Assembly: GCF_048771995.1 (NCBI RefSeq) | Contig: NC_133027.1 | Coordinates: 5,142,001 to 5,206,000, forward strand | Direction of reading: 5' to 3' | DNA: 64,000 nt | Source: Taeniopygia guttata | Lineage: Eukaryota > Chordata > Aves > Passeriformes > Estrildidae | Shown: one piece after another, positions 38,641-51,600 of the stretch | Position numbering within the stretch: the stretch's first letter is position 1 | Layout of the letters: every line of letters begins with the position of its first letter | Made by a program: the position numbers and the translations under genes | The notes under the pieces: model-generated | What the model was told of the DNA's origin: nothing | The model's input: the letters and a program-made list of their open reading frames with translations, nothing else | Databases searched by the model: none

Positions 38641-39299
38641 CTTGCTATCTAAGGATCAGAAAATCCACTGAATGTTACTTCTCTCTTTAATGTGAAGTAG
38701 TATATTTAAGGACTGCATGGATAAACTGTATTTTCTTGGCTGAGCTTTCACCTTGAGGGGTCTGCAGACTCGAAGAATTGAGGTTAATGTTTAATGAAAA
38801 AAGTGTTTCTTCTCCAACACTGCAGAAATGGGATAAATGTCAATATTCTCAAAAAAACTTAGCTCAAAGTTCAGGAGATCTAAGAAATATTTTTGTCCCA
38901 GTGTGGAGGCAAGATGAACCTTATTCCACCTCCCTGGTCTCCACAGCTGTGTCCACAAGAAGAGCACACACCAAGGAAGAAAACTGAAGATTAATGTGCA
39001 CCCAAGTCATGCTTTGTAAATCCACATTGACTGAGGAATCCTTGTAGCTCAGACTTCAGTGAACTGAGCTCAGAGTCTTAAATAACATCAACCTCTTCTA
39101 GGAGACATCCTGGGTCTGATTTGAACCTGTGTCAGCCATCAAACATGACCAAAAATGGTGCTTCCATTCACCTGGCCTATTTAGCCAGGTATTTTAGGTA
39201 ACTTCCTTTACCATGACAACAATTGCTGTTTAAAGTTTTTATTTCTTCTGGAAAACAAATAGAAAACACTTGCAGATATGGTGCTGAGGGAGTATAGTT
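38641..39299. other. Intergenic, no feature seen
   Basis: No exon or repeat recognised. Confidence 0.4.
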
Positions 39300-39405
39300 G
39301 GTGGTGTTGGTCTAACGGTGAACCTGTCAGTGCTGGGTTAATGGTAAGAGTTTGTGATCTTAGAGGTCTTTTCAAACCTTAATCATTCCATGGGTCTATG
39401 ATTTA
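39300..39405 (+). mobile_element. CR1 3' end fragment
   Basis: GTCAGTGCTGGGTTAATGGT, ATCTTAGAGGTCTTTTCAAA and ATTCCATGGGTCTATGAT: a forward CR1 terminus. Confidence 0.8.
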
Positions 39406-42400
39406 AAAGGAAAACATTGCAGGTTAGACCAGGTACAGAAATGCACAGAGTGTGTCTGGTTAGTTGAATGCCACTCCTAATGATGCTTGAGGGCATTCTC
39501 TAAGAAGATTATTAAATGCACATTCTTTCTCATTCTTTAGGTGAGACACTGACCAAGCAACACCTTTATTTCTTATTTTTATAATTCCAGAAGCTCAAAA
39601 CTCTGCCATAACTGTTTACATTTATTTACATAAAGTTTGTGATATGTCACCAATGTCCTATTTAGATGGAAAGCTGGATAAGAAAAATCCTACAGCTATT
39701 TGAATGACAAATATATAAAGTTATTTAGTAGATCCAGGTGTGCAACAATATTTGTCAAACACCCTCACTTCTTTCCTTTGCATTAAAAGCCACCAGGATT
39801 GGGATAAAGCAAATTAGGAGACATAAAGACATTTCCTAAAGAGGAATAGTTCAAGTTGTGTGCATTTTGATTGCCCTATGCAGCAGCTGGGTGGACACAC
39901 AAATACATTTGAAAGGAGATGTTGGAGGTGGCTGTTCCCCATCATGTGGAAAGCCTCTGTCAGAAACAAGGCAATCAGGAAAAAATGGAAATGACAGGCA
40001 GCCGTTGATGTGGCAGTTGCTCTGCTGGGAAATATGTCAGACCTAAATGTAGGACCTCCTATGTACAAAGTTCCCACTGTGATGTAGGGCTGAAAGATCC
40101 AGACCTTGCTTTCATGATTTAACAGGACAGACATTCTGTACTCTCCACAGCTGGTGGGACTGGGTGTGCATGTACCCAGGGTATGGATATTCACAATTCT
40201 TCCCTTGCAGAGCCTTGAGGTGAATATCCAAAGCACCTGTCATTTCCTGAAGCAATGTCCCAGACCTAAATAGGACACAGGCCAAAGCCCATCTCAGCAA
40301 GCAAAAACTGAGGCAGTAAGTCAGGCCAAACTGGGTTTTCCCAAAAGGTCCAGTGAGGAAAATAGCCCAGCTCCACCCCTTGGATAAAGCACCTTCTTCC
40401 TGGCAATTTGTGTTGTCAGTGCTTTTAGCTTAAAGTTGGATATATCTGCAGATAATTTGTGACAGATTCGACCTTGTTAGTGGTGAGAGAGAAATGTTTC
40501 CTTTATTCAGAAGAACAAATATTAGAGTGCTTAATTATTGGAATATAATTTCCTCAGTATCCCTATTTGTGTGTAAATGACCTGTACTTGTCTAGGGGCT
40601 ATTCTGTGGCTGCTGGGCATTAGATCACCTCACTGGGAAAATAGCTAAGTAATTCTTCCTGGCCAAGGAAAAAGGAGAAAGACATGGATGAATGCTCTTC
40701 CAGTACAGATTGTGTGTCTCTGACTGTGTACGTGCCTACATGAGATTTAGGACATAAAATAACAACCTCAGAAAAAGTCCTGATGGAATGGATTTGACCC
40801 ATTTTAAATTCTAAACACTATTAAAAGGCTCTTCTCCTGACAAGATTTCAGCATGGAAACTTTTTTGCACCCCTAAAACATCTTAACATGCAATAAGGAT
40901 TGCATATATGTCATGTGAGATCTTCGCTAGGAAAACCTTTATGCAATGAATATGCAGGATATTCATGGCTGAGTTATGAGTAAAAAAAACCCAATGAGCT
41001 TTGCTCATGAGTTTGTCCTTTTTTAAATCATCTTCTGAGCAAATGTAGGAGCTCACAGGTCCTCACAATCAAAGCTGGCTGTGTGTCCTATCCTGTGGTG
41101 GAGTAAGGGTGAGTGATAGCTTTTTAACAAAGCTCTGTTTCCTCTCTTTGAGCTGCTCAGATGAAATACAGTTGTGATGTAAGGGAAAAACACATATGTG
41201 CTTATTTTAGCTTTGCCACTTGCAGGCTTGATTATGTGTTAGACAAGTGGTTTCTTGATAAATACTTTGTTTTCTCTTCCAAATGCACAGACTCATTTTC
41301 AGGAAGAAAAAGCTGTGATAACTTTAAACTTTGTTTGCATAATGGTCTAACTCTACCTTTATATTCGGGAATTTTAAATTGGACTTAGGAACAGAGAAAA
41401 GATCACAGCACTGGCCTTTTACCAGCATAGATGTACCTTAAAAAAAAAAAAAATGATTTTTTTAAATGTCATAGCATTTGAGCAGTTTTCCAGCAGTATC
41501 TCACCAGGACAGCAGCCCAACTTAACATCTCTCCCAACATCTCTATATTAAGTTGGTTTTTATACCCAAGGACTGACACAGCATTTATTGCTGTACTCTG
41601 GCATTACTTCTTCATGACCAATTACTCAGCTACTACAGTATCATCCCTCTTTTTAATAGATACAATTTTTACTGAAATAAAATCTCCTGATGTACAATTT
41701 TGCCCTGTTCTCTGACTGTTGGATTAACAGGTGAATTTGCTCACATCAATTCAATATTTTATCCACAAAACTTTGAGGACTCACAACAAATTTTGACAAG
41801 CAAGGTGACTCTCTAGAGTAAGAGATGATCCAACAATAAACTATGTGAAATTTATTTTTCTCCTCCATTTGTGAGAAAGTTTACAAAGTAAGCTTTTTAA
41901 ACAATGTAGTAGATTTGGTCTCTGACCTGTTTCCATTGTCTGAGCTGCGGGGGATGTTAAAAAAACTGGCAATCATTAAAAATTAAAAATTGAGTTGCTC
42001 TTTTCAAATTCCTCTTTTTAGTAATTGCAGCTTTCCTTTTTAACAACTATGAATATCCTTTTTACATTTAAAGGAGTACAATCATTTTCTTTTTAAATCA
42101 AAGTTTACAATGAGAACTTGTGCTGAGAATGAGTACTTCACTGTAAAATAAAAAAAATACATCTTCAGGTTGTTGAAAGATTCTCTTTGCTCATCACAGC
42201 CTATATGAAGAGAGGTGATTTTCCATGTTTTATTTGCAATGCAAAATTATTTACTTTTTGGAAGAAGAGCTACAACTTGAAAATATTATTGACTACAGGG
42301 AACACAACTGAGGGTCACTGCTCCTTACTATGTTCAGCAAACCAGGCTCTGTGAGATTTTCTTGAAGGCTATTTCCTTTCTAAAATACATATAGGCAGTG

Positions 42401-42678
42401 AGAAGTACAATTGTGGTTGAATAAGATGGTTTGCATTACAAACCAGAAAAAAAAAAACACATACAAGTCAACATTTCACAGACAGAAGTACCCTGGGAAA
42501 TCGAAATCACTATATTGACCTGTACTTTTTCCCTCCCATAGTAGGTGGGGCAGTGTGTTCACGTCTCTGTTTCTTTTTTTTTTTTTTTTTACTATATCAC
42601 CCAGATCCACAGAATTAGCCAGCTCCTCTGAAGGCAAACACCCATTATCAAGCTCTCACAGCCACCTGCTCTCCAGCA
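39406..42678. other. 5' flank of RHAG, about 3.3 kb
   Basis: No exon recognised. A 140-codon minus-strand frame (39814-40236) is open but has no family I know. The RHAG promoter should lie in the last few hundred bases. Confidence 0.4.
42645..42650 (-). promoter_or_regulatory. Possible GATA site just upstream of RHAG
   Basis: TTATCA on the + strand reads TGATAA on the minus strand, a WGATAR motif about 30 bases before the first ATG of RHAG. A GGTGGGG (CACCC-type) stretch lies about 100 bases further upstream, with a T-run (42574-42590) between them. RHAG is an erythroid gene in vertebrates and GATA-1 plus CACCC factors are usual for such promoters. Short motifs like these also occur by chance. 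Confidence 0.3.
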
Positions 42679-45600
42679 ATGCCTCCAGACTTTGACACCA
42701 ACATGAAGTTCAAGTTCTCGATCCTGGCACTTTTTCTGGAAGTGATTGTCATTGTTTTGTATGGGATATTTGTGGATTATGACCCAGATCCTCCTTCAAG
42801 CTTATATCCACGTAAGTACTTCTGTCTAAGATTTATAGAAGCTGAAATTTCTTTAAACTGATCATAAGCAAGATTTCTGAATAACTTATGAGACCTACTG
42901 ATAAAGCTGAAAAAGAAAGTTGTGTTTTGGGGCAAACACATTTTTCTGATGTGTGAAAGTAGCAGGCTTCAGAGATTAATCCAAATTGAGCAGACAGAAA
43001 ATTCTGCAAGCACCTAACTGCTGAGAAGTTTGCTTTTCTGGGAAAGAAGAGCCTGAGAAATAGTTCTAGTGTTTGCACAACAGGTTAAGACTTGGAGAAC
43101 TGTGTATTGCTTTGAAAGAGTCCAGCATTTTCCAGAGACGGGGGTGTTTCTTACCAGATCTTTTATCCTGATTAATGTATTAAATAATTAAAATTAATGG
43201 AACATTTCATTACTAACATCCAGGTTTGAAAGAAGTGTCTTATGAGAACAGGCAAATTGAGCTGTATGTGCATCATTGCTATAAAATGTTTGTGAAATCT
43301 GGACTCCAAAAAGGGCCATAGTTTTGGTGACAAAGTGGTCACTTTCTATCCTCCCCCTGCTATCTTCCAAAGAAGTGGCTCCATTAGGCAGTAATGGTTT
43401 AGCCTGAAAATATTTCTGTTGATTTGTTGTTCTGCAAATACTTGGTGAAGATCACAAAAAGCTCTTGGCCTGAGAAGTACTCACTTCCCTCATGCAAAGA
43501 CAAGGCTATTGTGAATTAATAGAAAACTAAGTTTGCAGCACTGCAAACTGTTTTATTGGCTGTATTGAAGGTTTGTTGTTCAGTTTTTTGGCTCTGAGGC
43601 CTAAATGGTTTCAAGCCCTGATTGCAATGTGCTTGATTAAGATCCTAGACTACAGAACTCCAGGCCTGCAGGTAGCACCTGTGTAATTTTGAATGTAAGT
43701 TTGAACCCTCTTCTTCTCTCATCCTAACTGTCCTTTCAGTGGCTGTTACAGGGGCATGTGATCCCAGGTTGGAGTAACCTTATATTGTGTATTCTCCCAG
43801 AGAGCATTGTCTGGGTCAGAGAACAGCAAATGAGGGCATATTCAGCTCCAGATGCAAGTCTGCTGATGGACATCAGGGGCTAATTACTCACAGTTAGGTT
43901 AGCTCCACTGAGATGTGGCAGTGTCCCTGAGTTATGCTACCTTGGGCTGTGCCAGAGCCCGCTCTCCATGACACAGTTTGGCCATGTCAATGATGTTCAT
44001 AGAGCCAAAGGAAAGTTACAGTTAGAATGGACCTTAAAAATCATCTCATTCCAACCCCCTGACATGGTCAGGGGCACCTTCCACTATCCCAGGCTGCTCC
44101 AAGCCCTGTCCCACTTGGCCTTGGACACTTCTAGGGATGGTGCAGCCACAGCTTCTCTGGATAACTTGTGCCAGGGCCTCAGCACCCTCACAGGGAAGAA
44201 TTTCTTCCTAATACCCAATATAAATCTCTCCTCTTTTAATTTAAAAGTGTTCCCTCTTCTCTATCTTTATCTGCCCATTTAAGAAGTCACTCCCCCACTT
44301 TTTTATAAGCCCCATTTAAGTACTAGAAGATGCCTTAAGGTCTCCCCAGAGCCTTCTCTTCTCCAGGCCGAGCAAATGCCGCTCTCTTAGCTGGTGTCAT
44401 ATTAAACTATCCCAGTTGTATTGAACTCTTCAAGTTCCTAAATGAGGTGGCTTTGTCAAGACAATGTATTGGGAATTACTCTTGGTCCGCTCTCACTCAG
44501 GAGGTGATTGTTGGCCTAAGCAAAGTGAGTAATTTGACAGCACAGGTAGTTGTACTAACACTACAGTATAGATCTTCAGATGTAACCTACCCAGTCAGAG
44601 ATCACCCATGCTTATTTCTTCATTAATATCAGTGTCTAAAAAGTGTGGGATGAATTTCCTGCTGTTTCCCACGTCTCCCTGCACAGGCAGTGTATGAGTG
44701 TGTTATTCCTGCACACTTGTCCCTCAGCTGCCCACACTGTTGACCTGTGAGCAGCCTTCTGGAATGGTTTGGGCTCCTGCAAACTGGCCCCTTGACCTCC
44801 TGCCAGGCATGGCTTTAGGCACAGCATGGATAAGGGACTACTCTTAAGGTGGGAACAGTGTTTTAGGAGAGAAGAACATATATTCCTTTTCGCCAGGCTG
44901 TTCAGATTACCAGTAGAGACATAAACCAAGCAAACAACACCGATGTCATGTTGAATTTTTAGATGCTGGCCTCACAGAGGTCATTCACAATAAGGAATGG
45001 GAATAAAAGTAGATTTTAACAACACCTGTATTTTCACTTTTAGGATCCCTTATTCTCAAATTTACCTGTATAAAGTGGAGACAGAAGTGCAGTTTGCCTG
45101 AGGACTTGGCAGAAATATAATGCTATGGTTATATAGGTGTATTAGGAAGTATCTTGAGCCAGGACTTCCCTTGAGTCCCTAAAATGATGGGATCAAACTG
45201 CTTCCCATGCTATGCCTTAGGATGTTAACCCATCTGTACCTCAGAGATTTAGTCCCTTCATCCAGGAGTTAATTTGTATTCTCAGGACTGCAGTGCAAGG
45301 CCTGATTCTGTATGCCTTATACACCTCAGCACCATGAATTCAAGCTGTTTCGGTGGTTTTGGACAGAAGAAAAATGAAAAACATAGTGGAGGATCAGCAT
45401 AGCTTTGCACTCAGATAAGGAGGGCTATGCTGAGATCATTCCCAAAGCATAGTTTTGCAATTTATGTGTTTCTAGTGGATACAAGTGCAGGCATGGCAAA
45501 TTGGATGGACAGTTTCAGGTGTGTTGTATCACTGGAATGGGAGAACAAGAGGGTGTGATGGTTCTTAGAGCACTGAAAGAGGATTTTTTTTTTTTTTTTT

Positions 45601-48600
45601 GTATTGGCAGTATTGGCATCCTGTTTGCATTGTCCTGTGAGCATCCATGACTCATGGCTTAGGAAAACTTACGCATCCCTCTTGTTCAGAATTCTATGGT
45701 TTACAACTTTAGGTAAAGCAAGATCAGCTCTAGAATATGTCAGAAGCATCCCTGTGTTGAGATTGACCACCTTGCAGTGGAGTTAATATGCTGGTCTTGG
45801 CCAGCCTTGAAGAATTCTGTGTAGTGGCTTTGTTAGGATCTGCTGGAATGTTTTTCCCAATCTTTATTTTCCTCTCTCCCAGAAGTGCTATGCTTTGTCA
45901 AACTCAACTAGTTACTGAAACAGTTCAGTTCAAATCATGCTATGTCTTCATCATTTAAAGTCACTCGAGACCTACTCTTTAAAATCATGCATAAAAGATA
46001 GTTAAAGTTCAAGGTACAGGCTAAACTAGAAGGAATTTGTCCTCTACACACATAAATTAACCTAGTTTTAACCAGGTCTTTAACTATTCACCATTTGTGT
46101 GAATAAGATTAGACAGCTTTAAAATGTCCAGCCTGAAGAGGAAGCGAAAGGGTTGGAGGTGTTTGTGAACCATCTGCATTTCTATAGAATCACATAATGG
46201 CCTGGGTTGGAAGGGACCTTAAAGTTTATCTTCTAATCCCAAGTCAACCAACGATGCTTTTTCTTAAATGCAAAGTAAAGGCTCTTACTGCTTATTTCAG
46301 CGCTAGGGCAGGCTGGAATATGACACTGCAAATATAAAAGAGTTTATTCAGAATCCCAGTAACTTCTTATACTTCTGGGCCCTCTTTTGGCTAGGTCTGG
46401 TAATGCAAAACTGTGGAATGCTTCAAGTAGTGGGAATTGCAACTTCAAGCCAAATTTACACTAACCAGCTCAAGTTATTCATGCTTTTTGGCATGCAAGA
46501 GCAATGAATTTTTTTTTTTTTTTAATGGTCTCTCTATGCTAGAGGTTCTTACTAACAGTAAAATCAGAAAAAAAATCGCGATTACAGGACTCAAACCTAT
46601 CTGGTTTAGAGTCAATTAAATCATATAAAGCTTAAAAGTAAAAAAAAAATATTTTAAAATATAAAGTATCCATGTTGTGGTGATATACTCAGTTTGTATT
46701 AAAACCATAAAAAGAAAATTAAAGTAATAACTCTAAAAAGTAGGAAAAGAACTAACCATATTTCAACAAAATTCATATTTCAAAAAATCCCCAAATATTT
46801 GAAGGAAGACTAATGGTATCCTGATTAACTATACTAATTTTTAAATTTAAACTTTGCCTTAAAATTAAGTTTTCTTTTATCCATGTAAAAAGATCAATGT
46901 CTTGGACAGTAATTTTTAGGGATCTCAAGCATTCCTTTGCACTGGGACGCCTAGCATTCATGCAAACAAACCCCATGTACCATTTTGGAGTCAGTCAGAA
47001 CACACTGGCTCTGACCACCTTGATTGGAAGGGGAACATAGCTTTTCCATAGGGACATGAAGCTGTGATGATGTTCCAGGTAGCTTCACAAAGAGAGAACA
47101 GTGCCAGACACAAGTAAATTTGCAAGTATAGAAATCCAGTGGCTTTCCATAATGATTTAGGAATAAATATAATGAATATTTAGGTGTGGCATTTTCCAGA
47201 CATTCCATTTTCAGCTGGTAGACTGGTCATGAAGTGGGAAGAATGGATCACATGCATGACCATTTTTTCCCCAGATTTTTACCCTTCTTAATCACTCTTC
47301 GCAGTCTCTACATTTCAGGATGTCCATGTGATGATATTTGTTGGATTTGGTTTCCTGATGACCTTTCTGAAGAAATATGGATTCAGCAGTGTTGGTTTCA
47401 ACATGCTCATTGCTGCCTTCGGTCTCCAGTGGGGAATTCTGGTACAAGGATTTTGGCATATGGAAAGAGGGAAAATTTCTGTTAACATCGAAAGGTATAT
47501 GTGAATTAACAAAAATGGATATTTATATCCCTAAAGCTATCAGGAGAAGCCATAAACCACAACATCTATGGGGTCAGACTTAACCTAAATGTCAGTAGCC
47601 TTACTGTCCTCCTCTCCACATCGTTCTGCCCTTCATTTATTAGGGGGCGCACTCCTGGTTCACTGGGACAAGGTGACCAAATTTGAGGTGGTACATTATA
47701 TGTGGGAGGTGTGGGTCCTGTAGAGAGCTTTTATTTGAATCTCTGAATCTCTGAAGCTGTGGAAGCTGGAAGATTACCAGCAGTAGCACAGCACATCCTG
47801 CACCCGACAGGCATGCAAGGATCTGTCTTTCTATGACACATGGGGTCACAGAAAAAAGCCTGGAGCTGCATGTCTGTGCACTCATGAAGTTTTCTCTTAC
47901 TTCTCAAGGAATGCTTTCCATGAGCATCATACTCCAGCAGGGTCTGAACACCAATCACAGAATAAGAGACCTCATGGGCAACATCTCTAAGCACATTTAA
48001 CACCCCTTCTCTTCATCTGTCCTGCCTCTGCCAAGGTCTCAGAGTGTTTTCCACATCTCAGTTTCCTGAGACAACTTGTAAACAATTTTGAAATTATCAA
48101 CATCATAACATTACTGAGAGGAAAGCAGGAATGATAAAAGTAGCTCCCAAATGCTTACAGTCAGGCATCTTTAGAGGGACCCATAGGTTAGTGCCTCTCT
48201 GTGCTCTAGATTCTGATCAATTTCTGGTTTTATTTACCTTTGCCAATCCCCAAAACATACTAACACTGGTCCTGCCTGACAGCTCATGCAAAGATGGTGC
48301 ACAGAGACAGACAGGTGTGCAAGGCTTCCAGGGTTATATAAATCATATCACCAAAAACCCCACTGTCATCTTTGAAGCCTAGGTGGCAGTCAGGGCTGGA
48401 AATTGAGGCCTTGGAGCCTGTCCAGAGAAGGACAAAGGAGCTGGGGAAGGGTCTGGAGTGTGAGTCTGAGGAGGAGCAGCTGAGGGAGCTGGGGGGGCCC
48501 AGCCTGGAGAAAAGGAGGCTCAGGGGGAACCTTCTGGCTCTGCACAACTCCTGACAGGAGGGGACAGCCAGGTGAGGGTCGGGCTCTGCTCCCAGGGAAT

Positions 48601-51600
48601 GAGTGACAGGACAAGAAGAAATGGCCTGAAGTGACAAGAAGAAACACAAGGGAGGTTTAGTTGGATATTAGGAAAAATCTCTTCACAGGAAGGGTGATCA
48701 GGCATTGGAACAGGCTGCCCAGGGAAGCTGTGGAGTCAACAGCCCTGGAAGTGTTTTAAAAACCTGCAGATGTAGCACTGAGGGACATGGTTTAGTGGTG
48801 GACTTGGCAGTACTAAAAATGGTCTAAGAGACCTTTTCCAATCTAAATGATTCTGTAATTTCATGACATCCCTGCACATCCCCATACACTTCTCAGCTGC
48901 CTTTTCGTCATAATTCCAACCAGCAAAGCACATGTATGGTGTAAGCAGGAGGAAAACTTCTACACTTACTCTTCACTAGCTGGTAAGATCCTTACAAATC
49001 CATCTGGAAATTTTTTATTTCATTTTCCTCCATGAAGATGAACTTGTTAATTTTGTATCTGAAGAGTTAAGGCTCTATAATTTTAATGATGTCATTTAAT
49101 GGCATGTTGGATATTACAGCTTTTAAACTAGTTTTCTCCTTTTTTTTTTTAAATGTGTTTTGGGTTGTTTTTTTGTTTTGTTTTGTTTTGTTTTCTGAAC
49201 TTCAGCATGATAAATGCAGACTTCAGTACAGCAACTGCTTTGATTTCATTTGGGGCACTCCTGGGAAAAACAAGTCCCATTCAGATGCTGATCCTGACTC
49301 TCCTGGAGATCACCATGTTTGCATGCAATGAACACCTAGTTACCAAAGTATTTAAGGTACAACTGTTTAGCAATTATTTTCTTTTTATAACAAACACTTT
49401 CACTTTGTAATACTTCCAGTTTGCTTATGCTAGGCTTTGGTTTCCACCACAGAATTAAATCATTAAGTCCTCCAGACTTCTTGTTCTTCAGACCCTTGTC
49501 TTTATGCTGTATAAAATATGTGGCATTATTCTGGGTCCCTGTTACAGGCCACAGATGTTGGAGCTTCAATGACTATCCATGCTTTTGGAGCTTATTTTGG
49601 TTTGGCTGCAGCTTTCGTCTTGTACCGTCCTGGTCTGACTAACAAACATGAAAATGATGAATCCACCTATCACTCAGACATGTTTGCCATGATTGGTAAG
49701 TGAAGTAATATCGAGAGCTGATCAGCTGTTCAACCCTCTCCCATCCCTTTTTTTTCCTCATTACCTATTATTATGCTACATTCATTTTCCCAAATACACT
49801 TCTGGAGGCAAATTCCTTTTAGTCTCATGCATGCACTGCATTCTGTAGTACACATATTTTTACAGCTTTTCCTTGCTTCCAAGGATGGAAAAATCAAATA
49901 AAATGTGTTTGCACTGTGCATTAGTGGTGATTTGCTTTCTGTTAAATCTTGTGCTTTTCAGCAGTATTGCCAAAGCAATTGTCCATAATTAAAAGGATTG
50001 AGTTGTGCCTGTCATGGTAATGAATGTCAGAAGCCATATATCTATCTGTCCATGAGAACTGTTCATAAACCAATGCACCAGCTAAAACTTTCAGTTTTAT
50101 TGATAGAGGATAAAGGATTTGCATGTGAATTGTGTTGCCTGTGCCTCCTGTTCTGGCTCGGGTTTCACAGTAGTGGTGAGCTCTGACAATGAGTGGGGCA
50201 TGACAAGGGGTCATTAAAGCCTTCCAGTAATATTTGACAAGAGACCATGTGTAATAATCCCAGCTGCCAGTGTCAAAAGCTTCTGCATATTCTATTACTT
50301 CTTCCAGAATTTTGGCCATCCCATGTTTCTCGTTAATCATTGTCCTCATTTTGCTCACTCTGTTGTATTGGCCCTTGTGACTAAACAGCTTTTGCTTTGT
50401 TTTGACTTCTATTCATGCAGGTACCCTGTTTCTTTGGCTTTTTTGGCCCAGTTTTAACTCTGCCATTGCAGATGCCCAGGTAACAGCCATTATCAACACT
50501 TACTACTCCTTGGCTGCCTGTACCGTCGTAACATTTGCCCTCTCCAGCTTGGTGGACAAAAGAGGCAAATTCAGTATGGTAAGAATCACATCATAACCCT
50601 TGCTAAATCGAGTCAACCCTCTCCAGTAAGGATGAGTAGGCAGATTCCCAGTGTCCATCTATCTGTCCAGGCTATCTGGAGCCTTTCCCCATACTATGGC
50701 CAGAATTAGAGCTATTACACTTGTAAAACCTATAAAGTCTGATGAGAAGTGGCTGAGGGAGCTGGTGGGGGTGGCTCAGTCTGGAGAAAAAGGAGGCTCA
50801 GGGAGGATCTTCTCACTCTCTACAACTCCCTGAGGAAGAAAGGTTCAAACACCAAGTGACAGGAAGAAAGAAAACAGCCTCAAGTTGCATCAGGGCAGGT
50901 TTAGACTGGATATTAGGAAAAATTTCTTCACAGAAAAGGGTGGAAAGCAGTGTAGTAGACTGGGAGCATGGTTGTTGTACTGGTTTGATGGTTGGATTTA
51001 TTAATCTCGATGGTCTCTTCTGGCCTTAATGATTCTGTGATGATTCTCTCTCGTTCACAGAACCTGTTGGACCATAAAGACATTAGTCCAGTGCTCAGGT
51101 GGACTTTTGAATCTTATTCCAGAGAAGTTCCTACTTGAGTTTCCTTATTACAACAGCCAAATGGTCTCTCAAGGAAATGACCCATTCCCTGAAAATCTCA
51201 GTGCATCTGCACAACAGACAAAATCAAACCAGCTTCTATGCCCTTGCCCTAAAATCCAGCTCAGTTTTCACCCACTCCTTTCCAGCAGCTGCAGTTACTT
51301 GTCTGAGCCCAGCACGTGCAAGGGAGCCTTCAGAGGCACTCAGCCCTAAAACAAGCCACTGATCTTCATGTGTCACCTCTGCCTTGTTCTGTGTCCCCTC
51401 TGCAGGTTCTCATTCAAAATGCCACCCTGGCAGGAGGAGTAGCAGTGGGTACCTGTGCTGACCTGGAAATCCATCCTTTTTCTGCCATGTTCATTGGGGT
51501 CATTGCTGGAATGGTCTCTGTCCTTGGGTTCCAGTTCCTGACTGTAAGTATTGGGGACCCAGCTCTGCTCCCATTTTTTATTTATCTTTGGCTTTCCTGG

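Larger units (their letters stand above)
42812..47304 (+). other. RHAG intron 1
   Basis: The largest RHAG intron, 4.5 kb, from GTAAGT to a CGCAG acceptor. It contains two reverse CR1 fragments. I see no other exon in it. Confidence 0.85.

Noticed and set aside
39814-40236. A 140-codon minus-strand open frame upstream of RHAG
   Set aside because: No known family, no supporting splice context and ordinary composition. Frames of this length occur by chance in 64 kb.
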